Shown piece by piece: positions 8,267 to 17,301 of a stretch of DNA of 64,000 nt. The notes below the pieces were generated by a model. It made no database searches and was not told where the DNA came from. It saw nothing but the letters and a program-made list of their open reading frames with translations. Source of the stretch: an uncultured Prevotellaceae bacterium (GTDB taxonomy: Bacteria; Bacteroidota; Bacteroidia; Bacteroidales; Muribaculaceae); assembly GCA_947302275.1 (NCBI GenBank), contig CAMYUW010000001.1, positions 62,001 to 126,000 on the forward strand, read 5' to 3'. A program made the position numbers and the translations under genes. Positions within the stretch are counted from its first letter, which is position 1. Each line of letters starts with the position of its first letter.

Positions 8267-9019
8267 TTAAACAGAAAAGCCACCATCTATAACCAAATCA
8301 TGCCCCGTCAGCCAACTCGAAGCGTCGCTAAGCAGATAAACCGCACCGTTAGCGATATCCTCAGGACGGCCATAGCGACCCAGGGGATAACGCTTAGCAT
8401 CCTCGGCGAGTTGATCCTCGGTGATGGTACCACGATGTATAAGCGGAGTGTCCACCATGCCCGGACAAATGCTATTGACACGCACCTTGCGGGAGGCATA
8501 CTCACGGGCAGCATATTTCATGACTGAGTTCAATGCGGCCTTTGAGGCACCATACACTCCATTTCCAGGCATAAAGCTATGTGTCCCCCCAATCGAGGCA
8601 ATCAGCACAACCGAAGCGCCCTTCTGCAACACCTTCTTTTTATACATCAATCGTAACAACTCGACAGGCGCAAAGAAGTTAACGTCAAACATCTCATTAA
8701 ACTTCTCACGAGAGCCGAACTGCAGTGGCAGAGTCGTTGAATTTCCAGCACACAATACTGCGCCATCCAATGGCGGCAATGAGGCCACAAGGCGGTCAAC
8801 CTCATCAGGTATTGTCAAGTCGGCCAGCAATTTCACATGCTCTTCTTGGGCTGCAGCCAGCTGATCAAAGGTAGCCTGCAGACGTTCCTCATCTCGACCA
8901 GTGATAACGACCGTTGCACCCATTTGGCTACATACAATCGCTGTTGTCTGGCCAATACCCGAAGAGGCGCCAGTCACCAGGATAGTCTTGCCCGCCAACG
9001 AAAAAGGATTGAATTCCAT
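8267..9019 (-). CDS. SDR-family oxidoreductase, FabG-like
   Basis: A classical short-chain dehydrogenase of 250 residues from the ATG at 9017-9019 (MEFNPFSLAGK). The cofactor motif TGASSGIG is near residue 14-21 and the active-site YGASK near residue 150; the N-terminal fingerprint with VVITGRDEERL suggests NADP. An upstream extension to 9082 would run into the preceding gene and is unlikely. In this context it probably reduces a 3-ketoacyl-ACP made by the KASIII to a 3-hydroxyacyl-ACP; a sugar ketoreductase is the alternative. It starts 13 bases after the fused acyltransferase gene. Confidence 0.88.
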   Translation of the reverse strand: MEFNPFSLAGKTILVTGASSGIGQTTAIVCSQMGATVVITGRDEERLQATFDQLAAAQEEHVKLLADLTIPDEVDRLVASLPPLDGAVLCAGNSTTLPLQFGSREKFNEMFDVNFFAPVELLRLMYKKKVLQKGASVVLIASIGGTHSFMPGNGVYGASKAALNSVMKYAAREYASRKVRVNSICPGMVDTPLIHRGTITEDQLAEDAKRYPLGRYGRPEDIANGAVYLLSDASSWLTGHDLVIDGGFSV

Positions 9020-9032
9020 TTGCTTACCAGTT

Positions 9033-10277
9033 TTATTCAAATTCAAATTTCTTAGCCGGCACACCGACATAAGTATGACCATCTTTTGGCTTGGTCATCA
9101 ACACACTACCAGCACCAAGAGTCACATTATCACCCATTCGTATTCTTTGGAGGATAACGCTATCCACACCAAGCAGGTTTTTATCACCAATAGTTACTTC
9201 TCCTGAAAGGCGAACACCCGGCATCAACACATTAAAGTCGCCGACTATCACATCATGGCCTAACACATTAGAGCCGTTGAAGACGTTGTAGTCTCCTATG
9301 ATAACATCACAAGTCACACTGCAATTGTCCTGAATAATATTACCTTCGCCTATTTTAAAAGTAGATGGGTCTAACACCCTAAACGATGGTGAAATCAAGT
9401 TAGGGAAACTGATATTAGGATTGGTAATACGATCATGAATCATTTTACGAGATACAGGAGTACCTACAGCAATAGCGAGCGCCATCGGTTCATCAACTGC
9501 ATTCAACTCAGTCATACCTCCAAGCACCTCACCCAAATGAGAGACCTTAAATCCCTTTGGTTTACCATCATCATAGAATCCTACAAGTTCCCAGTTACCC
9601 ATCCCTGCACGATTAATACGTTGAATGCCGCCAGCCACTTCACGCCCTAAGCCACCTGCACCATAAATAGCAATGCGTTTTGAGAAGCCGGCTTCGTGAA
9701 CTGACCTTACCTTACAGGGATTGCCATAAGCAACAACTCCATCTGGTATATCGTTTAAGACCACACCGCCAGCACCAACCACACTCCAATTGCCAATTCG
9801 AACACCAGGCACGACCACTGCTGCGGCACCAATCCAAGCACCTTCTCCTACAGAGACATTACCACACAATGTCGCTTTGGGAGAAATGTGGGCATAGTTT
9901 TCAATCACACATTCGTGGTCTATGGATGCTCCTGTGTTGACTATACAATGCTTTCCGATTTTCGCAGAACTCTGAATGATAGTTCCTTGCATTATAACCG
10001 TTCCCTCTCCTATTGTTGCATGTGGTGAAATAACTGCAGAGGGATGAATGGCAACGCCATAATCACACTGCAACTTCTCGGCAATCTGTTTACGCGAGAA
10101 ATTATTACCAATACTGATTATCAACGGGGATTCATGATTCCAGAAATGTTTCACTGGAATATCCATCAATTCTCTAATTGACATATCATCATCAAACAAT
10201 GCATCTACCTTAACACCTGATGCATTCAGAATGTCAATAATGACTTTAGCGTGTCCGCTTGCTCCGTAAAGATACAT
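9033..10277 (-). CDS. Fused two-domain sugar acyltransferase: PglD-like plus NeuD-like
   Basis: A 414-residue protein made of two complete acyltransferase units in one frame. Unit 1 (residues 1-198) is PglD-like: MYLYGASGHAKV, hexapeptide repeats, and both active-site histidines, His121 and His130, nine apart as in PglD. Unit 2 begins with RIAIYGAGGLGREVA at about 201 and runs to the end; it keeps His341 but has Val350 where the second His is expected. Unit 2 is a paralogue of the stand-alone protein at 1535-2176. PglD acetylates the 4-amino group of UDP-4-amino sugars from acetyl-CoA; unit 1 likely does this, while unit 2 may use another donor or site. The start ATG overlaps the PglC-like stop by one base. 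Confidence 0.9.
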   Translation of the reverse strand: MYLYGASGHAKVIIDILNASGVKVDALFDDDMSIRELMDIPVKHFWNHESPLIISIGNNFSRKQIAEKLQCDYGVAIHPSAVISPHATIGEGTVIMQGTIIQSSAKIGKHCIVNTGASIDHECVIENYAHISPKATLCGNVSVGEGAWIGAAAVVVPGVRIGNWSVVGAGGVVLNDIPDGVVAYGNPCKVRSVHEAGFSKRIAIYGAGGLGREVAGGIQRINRAGMGNWELVGFYDDGKPKGFKVSHLGEVLGGMTELNAVDEPMALAIAVGTPVSRKMIHDRITNPNISFPNLISPSFRVLDPSTFKIGEGNIIQDNCSVTCDVIIGDYNVFNGSNVLGHDVIVGDFNVLMPGVRLSGEVTIGDKNLLGVDSVILQRIRMGDNVTLGAGSVLMTKPKDGHTYVGVPAKKFEFE

Positions 10278-10894
10278 TAGTTTTTTCCATTAAATACTTC
10301 CATTGTTGCTTGACCATCTTGGGATATACCGTCCCTGACAATCACTTTCTTAATCGTAGTGAAAATCACTTGAATGTCAGTCATGAAGCTGCAATGATCA
10401 ACATACCATACATCAAGACAGAATTTCTCGTTCCATGACAGCGTATTGCGTCCATGGCATTGAGCCCAACCTGTTATTCCAGGCCGGACCTCATGACGAC
10501 GGGCTTGTTCTTTAGAATATAGTGGCAAATACTGAACCAGTAATGGGCGAGGCCCAATGATGGCCATATCGCCCAGCAAGACATTGAACAACTGCGGTAA
10601 CTCGTCAATGCTAGTCGATCGCACAAAACGCCCCACTCTCGTCAACCGCTTTGCGTCAGGCAATAACTTACCATTAGCATCGCGTTCGTCAGTCATGGTT
10701 TTGAACTTGACAATTTTAAAGATCTTGCCGTTTTTGCCTGGGCGTTCCTGTAAGAAAAACGCGCCAGCACCCTTGTTCGCAAAATGCAGCCAAATAGTCA
10801 CTACTAATAATAATGGTGACAAACATATAAGTGCCATAAGAGAGATGATAAATCCCAAAGCCCTCTTAACGTAGTTTTTATATATACCTTTCAC
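10277..10894 (-). CDS. PglC-type phosphoglycosyl transferase (initiating sugar transferase)
   Basis: A 205-residue bacterial sugar transferase of the small, PglC-like class. One N-terminal membrane segment (ALGFIISLMALICLSPLLLV, residues about 12-31), then the catalytic region with FKTMTDERD, the DELPQLFNVLLGDMAIIGPRP signature and the RPGITGWAQ motif. It moves a sugar-1-phosphate from UDP-sugar to undecaprenyl phosphate at the inner membrane, the first step of repeat-unit assembly. Its neighbour on the 3' side is the PglD-like fusion and on the 5' side a PglA-like glycosyltransferase, which favours a diacetylbacillosamine-like first sugar. Confidence 0.93.
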   Translation of the reverse strand: MKGIYKNYVKRALGFIISLMALICLSPLLLVVTIWLHFANKGAGAFFLQERPGKNGKIFKIVKFKTMTDERDANGKLLPDAKRLTRVGRFVRSTSIDELPQLFNVLLGDMAIIGPRPLLVQYLPLYSKEQARRHEVRPGITGWAQCHGRNTLSWNEKFCLDVWYVDHCSFMTDIQVIFTTIKKVIVRDGISQDGQATMEVFNGKN

Positions 10895-10895
10895 A

Positions 10896-12017
10896 TTAAT
10901 TGCTGTTTAGAATCTCATGATAGAAATCATAAAGGCACTGCCGTACATAGCCTTGCTCAAAACGAGAAGCGATAAGTTGGCGGGCATTTGCGGCCATGGT
11001 CTTGATTTCGTTAGGGTTTTCCACAAAGTGTTTCATGGCTTGATATAATGCTTGCTCGTTTTGTGGCGGGATAATAACACCATTCTTTCCATCAATAATG
11101 ATTTCTCGAGAGCCATTGATATCGGTCACAATGCTGGGGAGACCCATTGCACCCGCCTCAATGACCACATTTGGAAAACCTTCGCGGTAACTTGGAAACA
11201 CGAGAGCATCGGCTTCGGCATAAAAAGGCCTCACATCATGCTGACCGCCAACAGCCTCTATACCCTCTCCTAGTTCGATTCGATCGAGTGTCTTTTGGGA
11301 TACGGGATCAAGATTGTCCTCACGTCGACCAACCAAGACCAGCCGAGTCTCTGGGTATTCAAGATGCAAACGATCAAATGCTGAAATCAACTCATTCATT
11401 CCCTTATCACGGACTATGCGACCAACAAAGACAAAAGTGAATCCAGCATCATCTAACCTTTTGTCGAATAATTCAGGATTATAGTGCTCCAAGTCGATGC
11501 CCTTAATATTGCCATAGCCAAGCACCTTGATTGGTTTATGTGTGATGCTGTGATTAAGTAAATCATTTTTCACTCCTTCTCCTTCTGGGATAATGTGAGT
11601 TGCGCAAGCACAAGTCAACCAATCGGTAGCCATGAGGACACGGCGTTTAATGCCGCTTGATGTTGGCCAAACCAACCCAGTGAAAGTGTGCACCCTAATA
11701 GGCACTCCTGCCAACCATCCACCCATCATGCTCATAAGACCTGCTTTTGGAGTCATCGAGTGAATCATATCAGGCTTTTCACGTTTCAAAACCCGCCACA
11801 TTCGCCACAACGACTTCAAGTCTTTCACCAATGAGATATGCCTTTCCATCGGAACCGCAATGGTCCTTACACCCTCACGCTCCCCTACCTCATTAAGTTC
11901 CTTACCTGGAGAAGAAACCGCCACAACCTCATATTCCCGTGACAACTCCTTCAACATATCCCGACAAAACGAATTCAACGATGTCGGCACTGTGGTACTT
12001 CGAATAATTTTTTTCAT
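10896..12017 (-). CDS. GT4-family glycosyltransferase, PglA-like
   Basis: A 373-residue GT-B enzyme of the GT4 family. The C-terminal domain shows FTFVFVGRIVRDKGMNELI, the nucleotide-sugar binding region ADALVFPSYREGFPNVVIEA with the E-x7-E type pattern, and a retaining mechanism is expected. The N-terminal half (SMTPKAGLMSMMGGWLAGVP, HTFTGLVW) resembles PglA-type enzymes that add the second sugar to an undecaprenyl-linked bacillosamine. It begins 186 bases downstream of the next gene, the widest gap of the cluster, and lies 1 base before the PglC-like gene, so both are surely co-translated. Sugar donor unknown. Confidence 0.88.
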   Translation of the reverse strand: MKKIIRSTTVPTSLNSFCRDMLKELSREYEVVAVSSPGKELNEVGEREGVRTIAVPMERHISLVKDLKSLWRMWRVLKREKPDMIHSMTPKAGLMSMMGGWLAGVPIRVHTFTGLVWPTSSGIKRRVLMATDWLTCACATHIIPEGEGVKNDLLNHSITHKPIKVLGYGNIKGIDLEHYNPELFDKRLDDAGFTFVFVGRIVRDKGMNELISAFDRLHLEYPETRLVLVGRREDNLDPVSQKTLDRIELGEGIEAVGGQHDVRPFYAEADALVFPSYREGFPNVVIEAGAMGLPSIVTDINGSREIIIDGKNGVIIPPQNEQALYQAMKHFVENPNEIKTMAANARQLIASRFEQGYVRQCLYDFYHEILNSN

Positions 12018-12203
12018 TTTTAATGAGAAATACGATAAAAGACCTACTTCAAGTACCGTTCAATTGAAGCGATACCATAAACGCCAAAGAAAGTCATTCA
12101 GTTTTATTAAATAAGAGCTTCAGACATTAAAAGAAAAACATTCAATTATTAGCAGACTATCAATATGCCACATTATAATAATACAAATAGACCGAATAAT
12201 CCG

Positions 12204-13289
12204 TCAACATTTGAAGCTAAGTATAGTATCATACAACCGCAGATAATTCTCAGCCATGATTGAGATGTCATATTGTTGGGCTCGTTCTTGACATCTTTTT
12301 GCCACTTCACGATACTCATCAGGATGTTCACAAAGCCATTGAATCTTGGTTGCAAGTTCCTTTTCATCACCATGACGAAAAAGCAAGCCTGCTCCACCTA
12401 CGACATCATGCAAGCCCCCAACGTCACTAGCAATCATTGGACGTCCAGCTGCCATGGCCTCTACTGCTGCCAGACCGAAACTTTCCCAATGAGACGACAG
12501 AACTGCAACATCAGACTGTTCCCAAACATCAGGAATATCTAATCTTGGCCCCGTAAAAATGACCCTACTATTCATAGACATCTGTTCAGTAAAAGCCTTT
12601 AATTCATTTACCTTAACTCCATCTCCTACTATACGCAATCGATAGTTTTCAGGCAGACGCTTCATAGCTTTTATTAGAGTTTCATGGTCTTTTTCGGTCC
12701 TTAATGCAGCTACCATTGTAACATCGAAAACATGCTGCTTTGAAATGTCTTTTACAGGCCTTAAGAACCTTTTAATATTAATACCATTATTAATAGTATA
12801 GATATTATCTCGTTTACCGATATATGTCTCCAAACTGGTTCTCGTCTCATCAGCTATGCAAATTACAGCTGAATAACGACTATACATCCACTGGTCTATC
12901 TTCTTAAACCATTTCATCGATCGACGCCGATTATTAGTACTATGTTCAGTTGTAACCAATGGTGTTGACGTGTTCGATAAAGCTACATATAATTGACAAA
13001 TGAAATTATGAGTGTGAATGATATCATAGCCATGTAAATATTTTCTTAATCTGATGATATGGAATGGATCGTAAACCTCTTTATAATAGTTTTTGACGTC
13101 TTTTCCATGAGATAATTCATGGATTTTAATTCCCTTATCCTCCAGCTCCTTTTTAAAAGGTGTATCAACACCATTAAACAATAACAGTTCAACGTCATGG
13201 CCCGCATCGCGTATTAATGGCAAAATATCTACTAGCAGATGCTCTGCACCGCCGATATCTAGCATTGTAATCACATGCAGTATTCTCAT
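12204..13289 (-). CDS. GT4-family glycosyltransferase
   Basis: A 361-residue GT-B glycosyltransferase. The N-terminal domain starts MRILHVITMLDIGGAEHLLV, a common acceptor-side pattern, and the C-terminal domain contains VAALRTEKDHETLIKAM and SHWESFGLAAVEAMAAGRP, the donor-phosphate binding region with two glutamates. It is a clear paralogue of the protein at 15186-16280 (same opening and the same CIADETR/TSLETYIGKRD segment). It overlaps the GT2 gene upstream by four bases (ATGA). It would extend the repeat unit on the cytoplasmic face of the membrane; sugar specificity cannot be read. Confidence 0.9.
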   Translation of the reverse strand: MRILHVITMLDIGGAEHLLVDILPLIRDAGHDVELLLFNGVDTPFKKELEDKGIKIHELSHGKDVKNYYKEVYDPFHIIRLRKYLHGYDIIHTHNFICQLYVALSNTSTPLVTTEHSTNNRRRSMKWFKKIDQWMYSRYSAVICIADETRTSLETYIGKRDNIYTINNGINIKRFLRPVKDISKQHVFDVTMVAALRTEKDHETLIKAMKRLPENYRLRIVGDGVKVNELKAFTEQMSMNSRVIFTGPRLDIPDVWEQSDVAVLSSHWESFGLAAVEAMAAGRPMIASDVGGLHDVVGGAGLLFRHGDEKELATKIQWLCEHPDEYREVAKRCQERAQQYDISIMAENYLRLYDTILSFKC

Positions 13290-14263
13290 CGTTCAAGAAT
13301 ATAATTTGGGATTTGTTGAAACTCTCTTGCTCTTATCATATTCAAGCCATCATAAATGCCCTTGGAATAATACCAAAGGACTTTGGGAGAACGCAAATAA
13401 ACAGATGCTCCGATATGAACCAGGAACAACCATAGCGTCTTGAATGTAAAGGCTATTGTAGCCCATGCTTTCTTAATGAACGGCAAACTGTTTAGATTAT
13501 AACAGGTCCTGTACCATATCATCAGAGAGGCCATCGAACGCGTATGAAACTTTTTAGGATTACGTTGAAAGCCACTGCTAGATGATTGAGCATTGAGGTG
13601 TTTCACTCCACAATTGTAGTGCATTCCTAAACGATATCCATTCTTATACAGTTTATTGAACATCACAACATCCTCACCAAACGGGAATCCAAACTGCTCC
13701 AGCCACAATTCGTCTTCAAGATGCAAATCATGAAATACGTTCTTCTTCCACAAGGATGCTGGTCCGGACGCGCTTTGTGAAAGATATACATCCCTAGTGA
13801 TGTGATTATTGTAGCTGAAACTTCCATTGCTATGAATCTTAACGGACCACGTATCGCTCCAGTGAGGAAATACAAGATTAGTTGCAGCGATATAAAACTT
13901 CTTAGAGAGCGGAATCAAGTAATTCCTAAACGTAACAGCTGCAATACAATCCAGATGATGATCAACTAAGGCTGCCAGCATTTTCTCAGCACTGTCATCG
14001 GCCAGTTCAACGTCATCGTCCAGTAACATGATTAAGGGTGTATCAATTTCATCGTACGGCAACACCCGTTGATACATCATGCCCTTTTTGACCCATACGT
14101 ATTCTTCTTTGCCAATAGTGTATTCGGGGCGTTTATACCCTTCTGCAATGTAGATGACAACCTTTTCAGGTTGAATGGTCTGCCTTTTGATAGATTCAAG
14201 TTCGCGGACAAACTTATCACCAGACGTGCCTAATGTTCGAATTGCAATTGAATACTTTGTCAT
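13286..14263 (-). CDS. GT2-family glycosyltransferase
   Basis: A 325-residue GT-A enzyme. The N-terminal Rossmann region carries LIMLLDDDVEL, a DDD metal-binding motif around residue 85, and the later FPFGEDVVMFNKLYKNG holds the probable catalytic acid. The C-terminal 80 residues are rich in Trp, Phe and Leu (IAFTFKTLWLFLVHIGASVYL) and may dip into or cross the membrane. It overlaps both neighbours by four bases (ATGA at each end), so the block 15186-12204 is tightly coupled. It probably adds one sugar to the repeat unit; donor and linkage unknown. Confidence 0.88.
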   Translation of the reverse strand: MTKYSIAIRTLGTSGDKFVRELESIKRQTIQPEKVVIYIAEGYKRPEYTIGKEEYVWVKKGMMYQRVLPYDEIDTPLIMLLDDDVELADDSAEKMLAALVDHHLDCIAAVTFRNYLIPLSKKFYIAATNLVFPHWSDTWSVKIHSNGSFSYNNHITRDVYLSQSASGPASLWKKNVFHDLHLEDELWLEQFGFPFGEDVVMFNKLYKNGYRLGMHYNCGVKHLNAQSSSSGFQRNPKKFHTRSMASLMIWYRTCYNLNSLPFIKKAWATIAFTFKTLWLFLVHIGASVYLRSPKVLWYYSKGIYDGLNMIRAREFQQIPNYILER

Positions 14264-15186
14264 TTAGTTTTATACTTAATAAAGAAGTAAAGAAGCAAGC
14301 CCAAAGGTGATGCGGCTAGAACCAGACATTTGTTGGATGCCTGACTCAACCAGCAACCATCACCGGCCAACATACAACTTGACACATAATGCACAGCAGA
14401 GCGGAAACGGTTCTTAAAAGTGTTGCGTTTCAATTTCATCTCCATTAAACGCAGTTTTGCGAAACTCCTCGGGCTGTTGACATATTGGCGGTATATACCA
14501 CGTGACATGCTATCATCCTGCTGATACTCGACTATACAGAGATTCTCATTCAATACCAACAAGGGATAATCATCGCATACTTGGAGCAGCATGTAAACAG
14601 GATTAAAGTTCTTTTCGCCCTCAAATCCCACTTGTGGCGCCACCTTTTTCATCAAGTCGGTGCGCATCACTTCTTTGGAGTCAGCCCGATGGATATTCTT
14701 GATGTACATATCGAGAAAATAGGCTTCTGTAAGTTCCTCGGGGAAAAAACCGCCCAAAGGTTTGCCCTCGGTGTCAAAGTCCAATCCCATAATACCCGCA
14801 TATTGTTCTCCTCCTTTTTCTCGCCAACACTTCATTATTTTCTCAACTGCATCATCGGGCATCCAGTCGTCGCTATCGATGCATACACAGAGTTCAGTTT
14901 CAATGTTGGCATAGGCTGTATTATAGCCTGTATGCAAGCCTCCATTCTCCTTCCAGATATATTTTATCTTAAAGCCAGCGGCACACTCGCCTTCAAATAC
15001 AGTTCCTAGAGAGCCTTGTTGTTGAGTTAGCCAAGATGCGACCAACGACTTGGTATCATCAGTACTCCCATCATCTACAACCAGCCATTCAAATTCCTTG
15101 CTGGTCTGGCGACACAAACTTTCATAAGTGCGCCAAATGGTGTGAGCCCTATTATATGCTGGTGTAAAAACAGTTAATGGAACCAT
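14260..15186 (-). CDS. GT2-family glycosyltransferase
   Basis: A 308-residue GT-A glycosyltransferase. Key motifs: LTVFTPAYNRAHTI at the N terminus, VVDDGSTDDTKSLV near residue 35, and the metal-binding VCIDSDDWMPDDA near residue 100. The C terminus ends in a hydrophobic stretch (CLVLAASPLGLLLYFFIKYK), probably one membrane anchor. The ATG overlaps the stop of the GT4 gene upstream by one base and the stop overlaps the next start by four. It is a polysaccharide-chain glycosyltransferase; the sugar is unknown. Confidence 0.9.
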   Translation of the reverse strand: MVPLTVFTPAYNRAHTIWRTYESLCRQTSKEFEWLVVDDGSTDDTKSLVASWLTQQQGSLGTVFEGECAAGFKIKYIWKENGGLHTGYNTAYANIETELCVCIDSDDWMPDDAVEKIMKCWREKGGEQYAGIMGLDFDTEGKPLGGFFPEELTEAYFLDMYIKNIHRADSKEVMRTDLMKKVAPQVGFEGEKNFNPVYMLLQVCDDYPLLVLNENLCIVEYQQDDSMSRGIYRQYVNSPRSFAKLRLMEMKLKRNTFKNRFRSAVHYVSSCMLAGDGCWLSQASNKCLVLAASPLGLLLYFFIKYKTK

Positions 15187-16280
15187 TATTTTTCTATTCC
15201 TTTAGAATTGATTAATGACTTGTATAGTCGCAAATAGTTACTTGCCATGACAGAGATATCATACTCACTAGCCTTCTCCTGGCAACGCGTGGCAACAGTT
15301 TTGTATTCATCAGGATTTGCACTCAAACGCAGAATGATATCAGAAAGTGCCCTATCATCCCCATGAGCAAAAAGCGCACCCACGCCACCGACGACTTCTC
15401 TTAAGCCATCTACGTCACTTGCAATAAACGGCCGACCCGAAGCCATGCCTTCAATACACGACAAAGATAAACCCTCCCAATGTGATGACAGTACGACAAA
15501 GTCACTTTGCTCTAAAATTTCAGGGATATCTTGCCGTACCCCCATAAAAGCAACTCTATCAGCGATACCCAGGTCGTTGCAATAGGAATGCAGCCGCTCG
15601 CTGTCCGCCTTCTCGCCTCCTCCAACAAGTTGAAGACGATAATTGTCGGGCAAATGAGTCATTGCCCTCATCAAGGTTTCATGATCCTTCTGAACGCGGT
15701 AAGCCGAAACCATCGTTATCACATACTGATCATTAGCAGAAACATCCTTGATAGGCCGAATAAATCGGCTAATGTCAACGCCATTATATATCGTGTGGAT
15801 TTTATCCTGTTTCCCAATATAATCCTCAAGATTTTGACGGGTCTGATCGGCTATACATACTATCGCATTATAACGACTGTACATCCAACGATCGACCGGT
15901 TTCATCCAGCGTCTTGTACGTCTCCTGTTGATTGCGTTATGTTCAGTGGTCACTAACAGGGGATTTGCCGCAGTGAACAACAATGAGATAGGCACGAACA
16001 GCTGGCAAGCAGTATTATGAGTGTGGATAATATCATACTGTCTCATGTACGGCCTCATCCGCATGATGTTCTTGGGATTGTAAACATCATTGGTGGTAGA
16101 TAGTGATATAAGGTTCAAACCTTTCTGCACAATCGTCTTTTTAAATTGGGTTTCAACCCCATTGATAAGCAGCAAGTCAACCTGATTGTTGCCATTCTCT
16201 TTTAATAACGGCAACAACTCAACCATTAGACGCTCTGCGCCACCAGTATATAATGATGTTATCGCATGGAGAATCTTCAT
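15186..16280 (-). CDS. GT4-family glycosyltransferase (paralogue of the 12204-13289 product)
   Basis: A 364-residue GT-B enzyme. It starts MKILHAITSLYTGGAERLMV and has VSAYRVQKDHETLMRAM and SSHWEGLSLSCIEGMASGRP in the donor domain. Along its length it follows the 361-residue GT4 at 12204-13289 almost without gaps, so the two arose by duplication; the acceptor-side N-terminal halves differ more than the donor halves. Two GT2 genes separate the copies. Likely role: another sugar addition, possibly with the same donor at a different acceptor. Confidence 0.9.
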   Translation of the reverse strand: MKILHAITSLYTGGAERLMVELLPLLKENGNNQVDLLLINGVETQFKKTIVQKGLNLISLSTTNDVYNPKNIMRMRPYMRQYDIIHTHNTACQLFVPISLLFTAANPLLVTTEHNAINRRRTRRWMKPVDRWMYSRYNAIVCIADQTRQNLEDYIGKQDKIHTIYNGVDISRFIRPIKDVSANDQYVITMVSAYRVQKDHETLMRAMTHLPDNYRLQLVGGGEKADSERLHSYCNDLGIADRVAFMGVRQDIPEILEQSDFVVLSSHWEGLSLSCIEGMASGRPFIASDVDGLREVVGGVGALFAHGDDRALSDIILRLSANPDEYKTVATRCQEKASEYDISVMASNYLRLYKSLINSKGIEK

Positions 16281-16293
16281 ACTGCTATTGAGT

Positions 16294-17292
16294 TCAAATT
16301 GGAATTAGATCCTTCTGTGCTGTTACATGAGGCATATACTTTTTCATGAACAAAATCAAGAGATGGCATATCAATAATGTTAACACTATGACCGCTATCA
16401 AAAGAGGCATCCCGTGTAGCACTTTACCTATTAAGCCCGCCAATACTAATATCACAACCTCGTGGGTACATAATACCATAATTGAATACCGTCCCCAAAA
16501 CGAAACAAGAGGTATGTGTTTCAAAATTTTGGCAAGGATTAAGACCATCATCGTTCCAGAGATACCACACAAATGCACAAAAAAAGCCCCTTCTTTTGGA
16601 ATCAAATTAAAGCTAAAGACTACATAAGATGCGCAACAAAAAACGACAATTCCACATATCACCATCAAAGGCAAATCATATCGTAAATTGAGTGGCGAAA
16701 ACAGGAAATTACTATGACGTCGCAACCACCAGCCAAAGGCGAAGAAAGGCAGTGCAGTTAATGTTGTCCCAATATACAGAGGTATAGTTTGTCCATAAAT
16801 GCCTATTATAAGCCCACAAATTCCCAAACAAACCGACAGCAATGTAACTATTAAGGTCTGATGCTTAGAATCAACTAAACTTGCTATCCACTGAATAAAA
16901 TAGAACAGGAGGTTTATCTCGAAAAGACATAGCAAGAACCATATCGTATAATTGTAAAGGGGGCCATTCATTTCGGTAAAAAAGTACTTTAATGAAAGGT
17001 CATGCCGAATGAACCAACAGGGTAAGACAGAGGTCATCAACAGAAAAAACAAAAATGGTATTAATAACTTATTTGTTTTTCTCTTTAAAAAGCCTACAAA
17101 ACCCTCGTATTGTTTGAAAAAAAGACCTGAAAGAATAAAATATAAAGGCATTCTAAATGAGGTCAGTTGTGTGCTGAAAGGGTAATCTATATTCAGAGCA
17201 ACGGTAACATGATGGAAGACTACAAGGAATATACATATTCCCTTAGCCAGATCTATCCATACTATCCTACCTTTTTCTGAATTCATTACCAT
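16294..17292 (-). CDS. Acyltransferase-3 family membrane protein
   Basis: A 332-residue integral membrane protein with about ten hydrophobic segments. The family opening WIDLAKGICIFLVVFHHVTVAL, with paired His in the first helix, and the Arg in LTSFRMPLYFILSG are those of Acyltransferase_3/OafA-like enzymes that move acetyl or other acyl groups onto sugars across the membrane. It starts at 17290-17292 (a second Met lies two codons on). The gene lies 13 bases before the GT4 at 15186-16280. It is one of three such proteins in this locus, suggesting more than one acyl decoration of the polymer. Confidence 0.88.
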   Translation of the reverse strand: MVMNSEKGRIVWIDLAKGICIFLVVFHHVTVALNIDYPFSTQLTSFRMPLYFILSGLFFKQYEGFVGFLKRKTNKLLIPFLFFLLMTSVLPCWFIRHDLSLKYFFTEMNGPLYNYTIWFLLCLFEINLLFYFIQWIASLVDSKHQTLIVTLLSVCLGICGLIIGIYGQTIPLYIGTTLTALPFFAFGWWLRRHSNFLFSPLNLRYDLPLMVICGIVVFCCASYVVFSFNLIPKEGAFFVHLCGISGTMMVLILAKILKHIPLVSFWGRYSIMVLCTHEVVILVLAGLIGKVLHGMPLLIAVIVLTLLICHLLILFMKKYMPHVTAQKDLIPI

Positions 17293-17301
17293 TTATATCA
17301 T

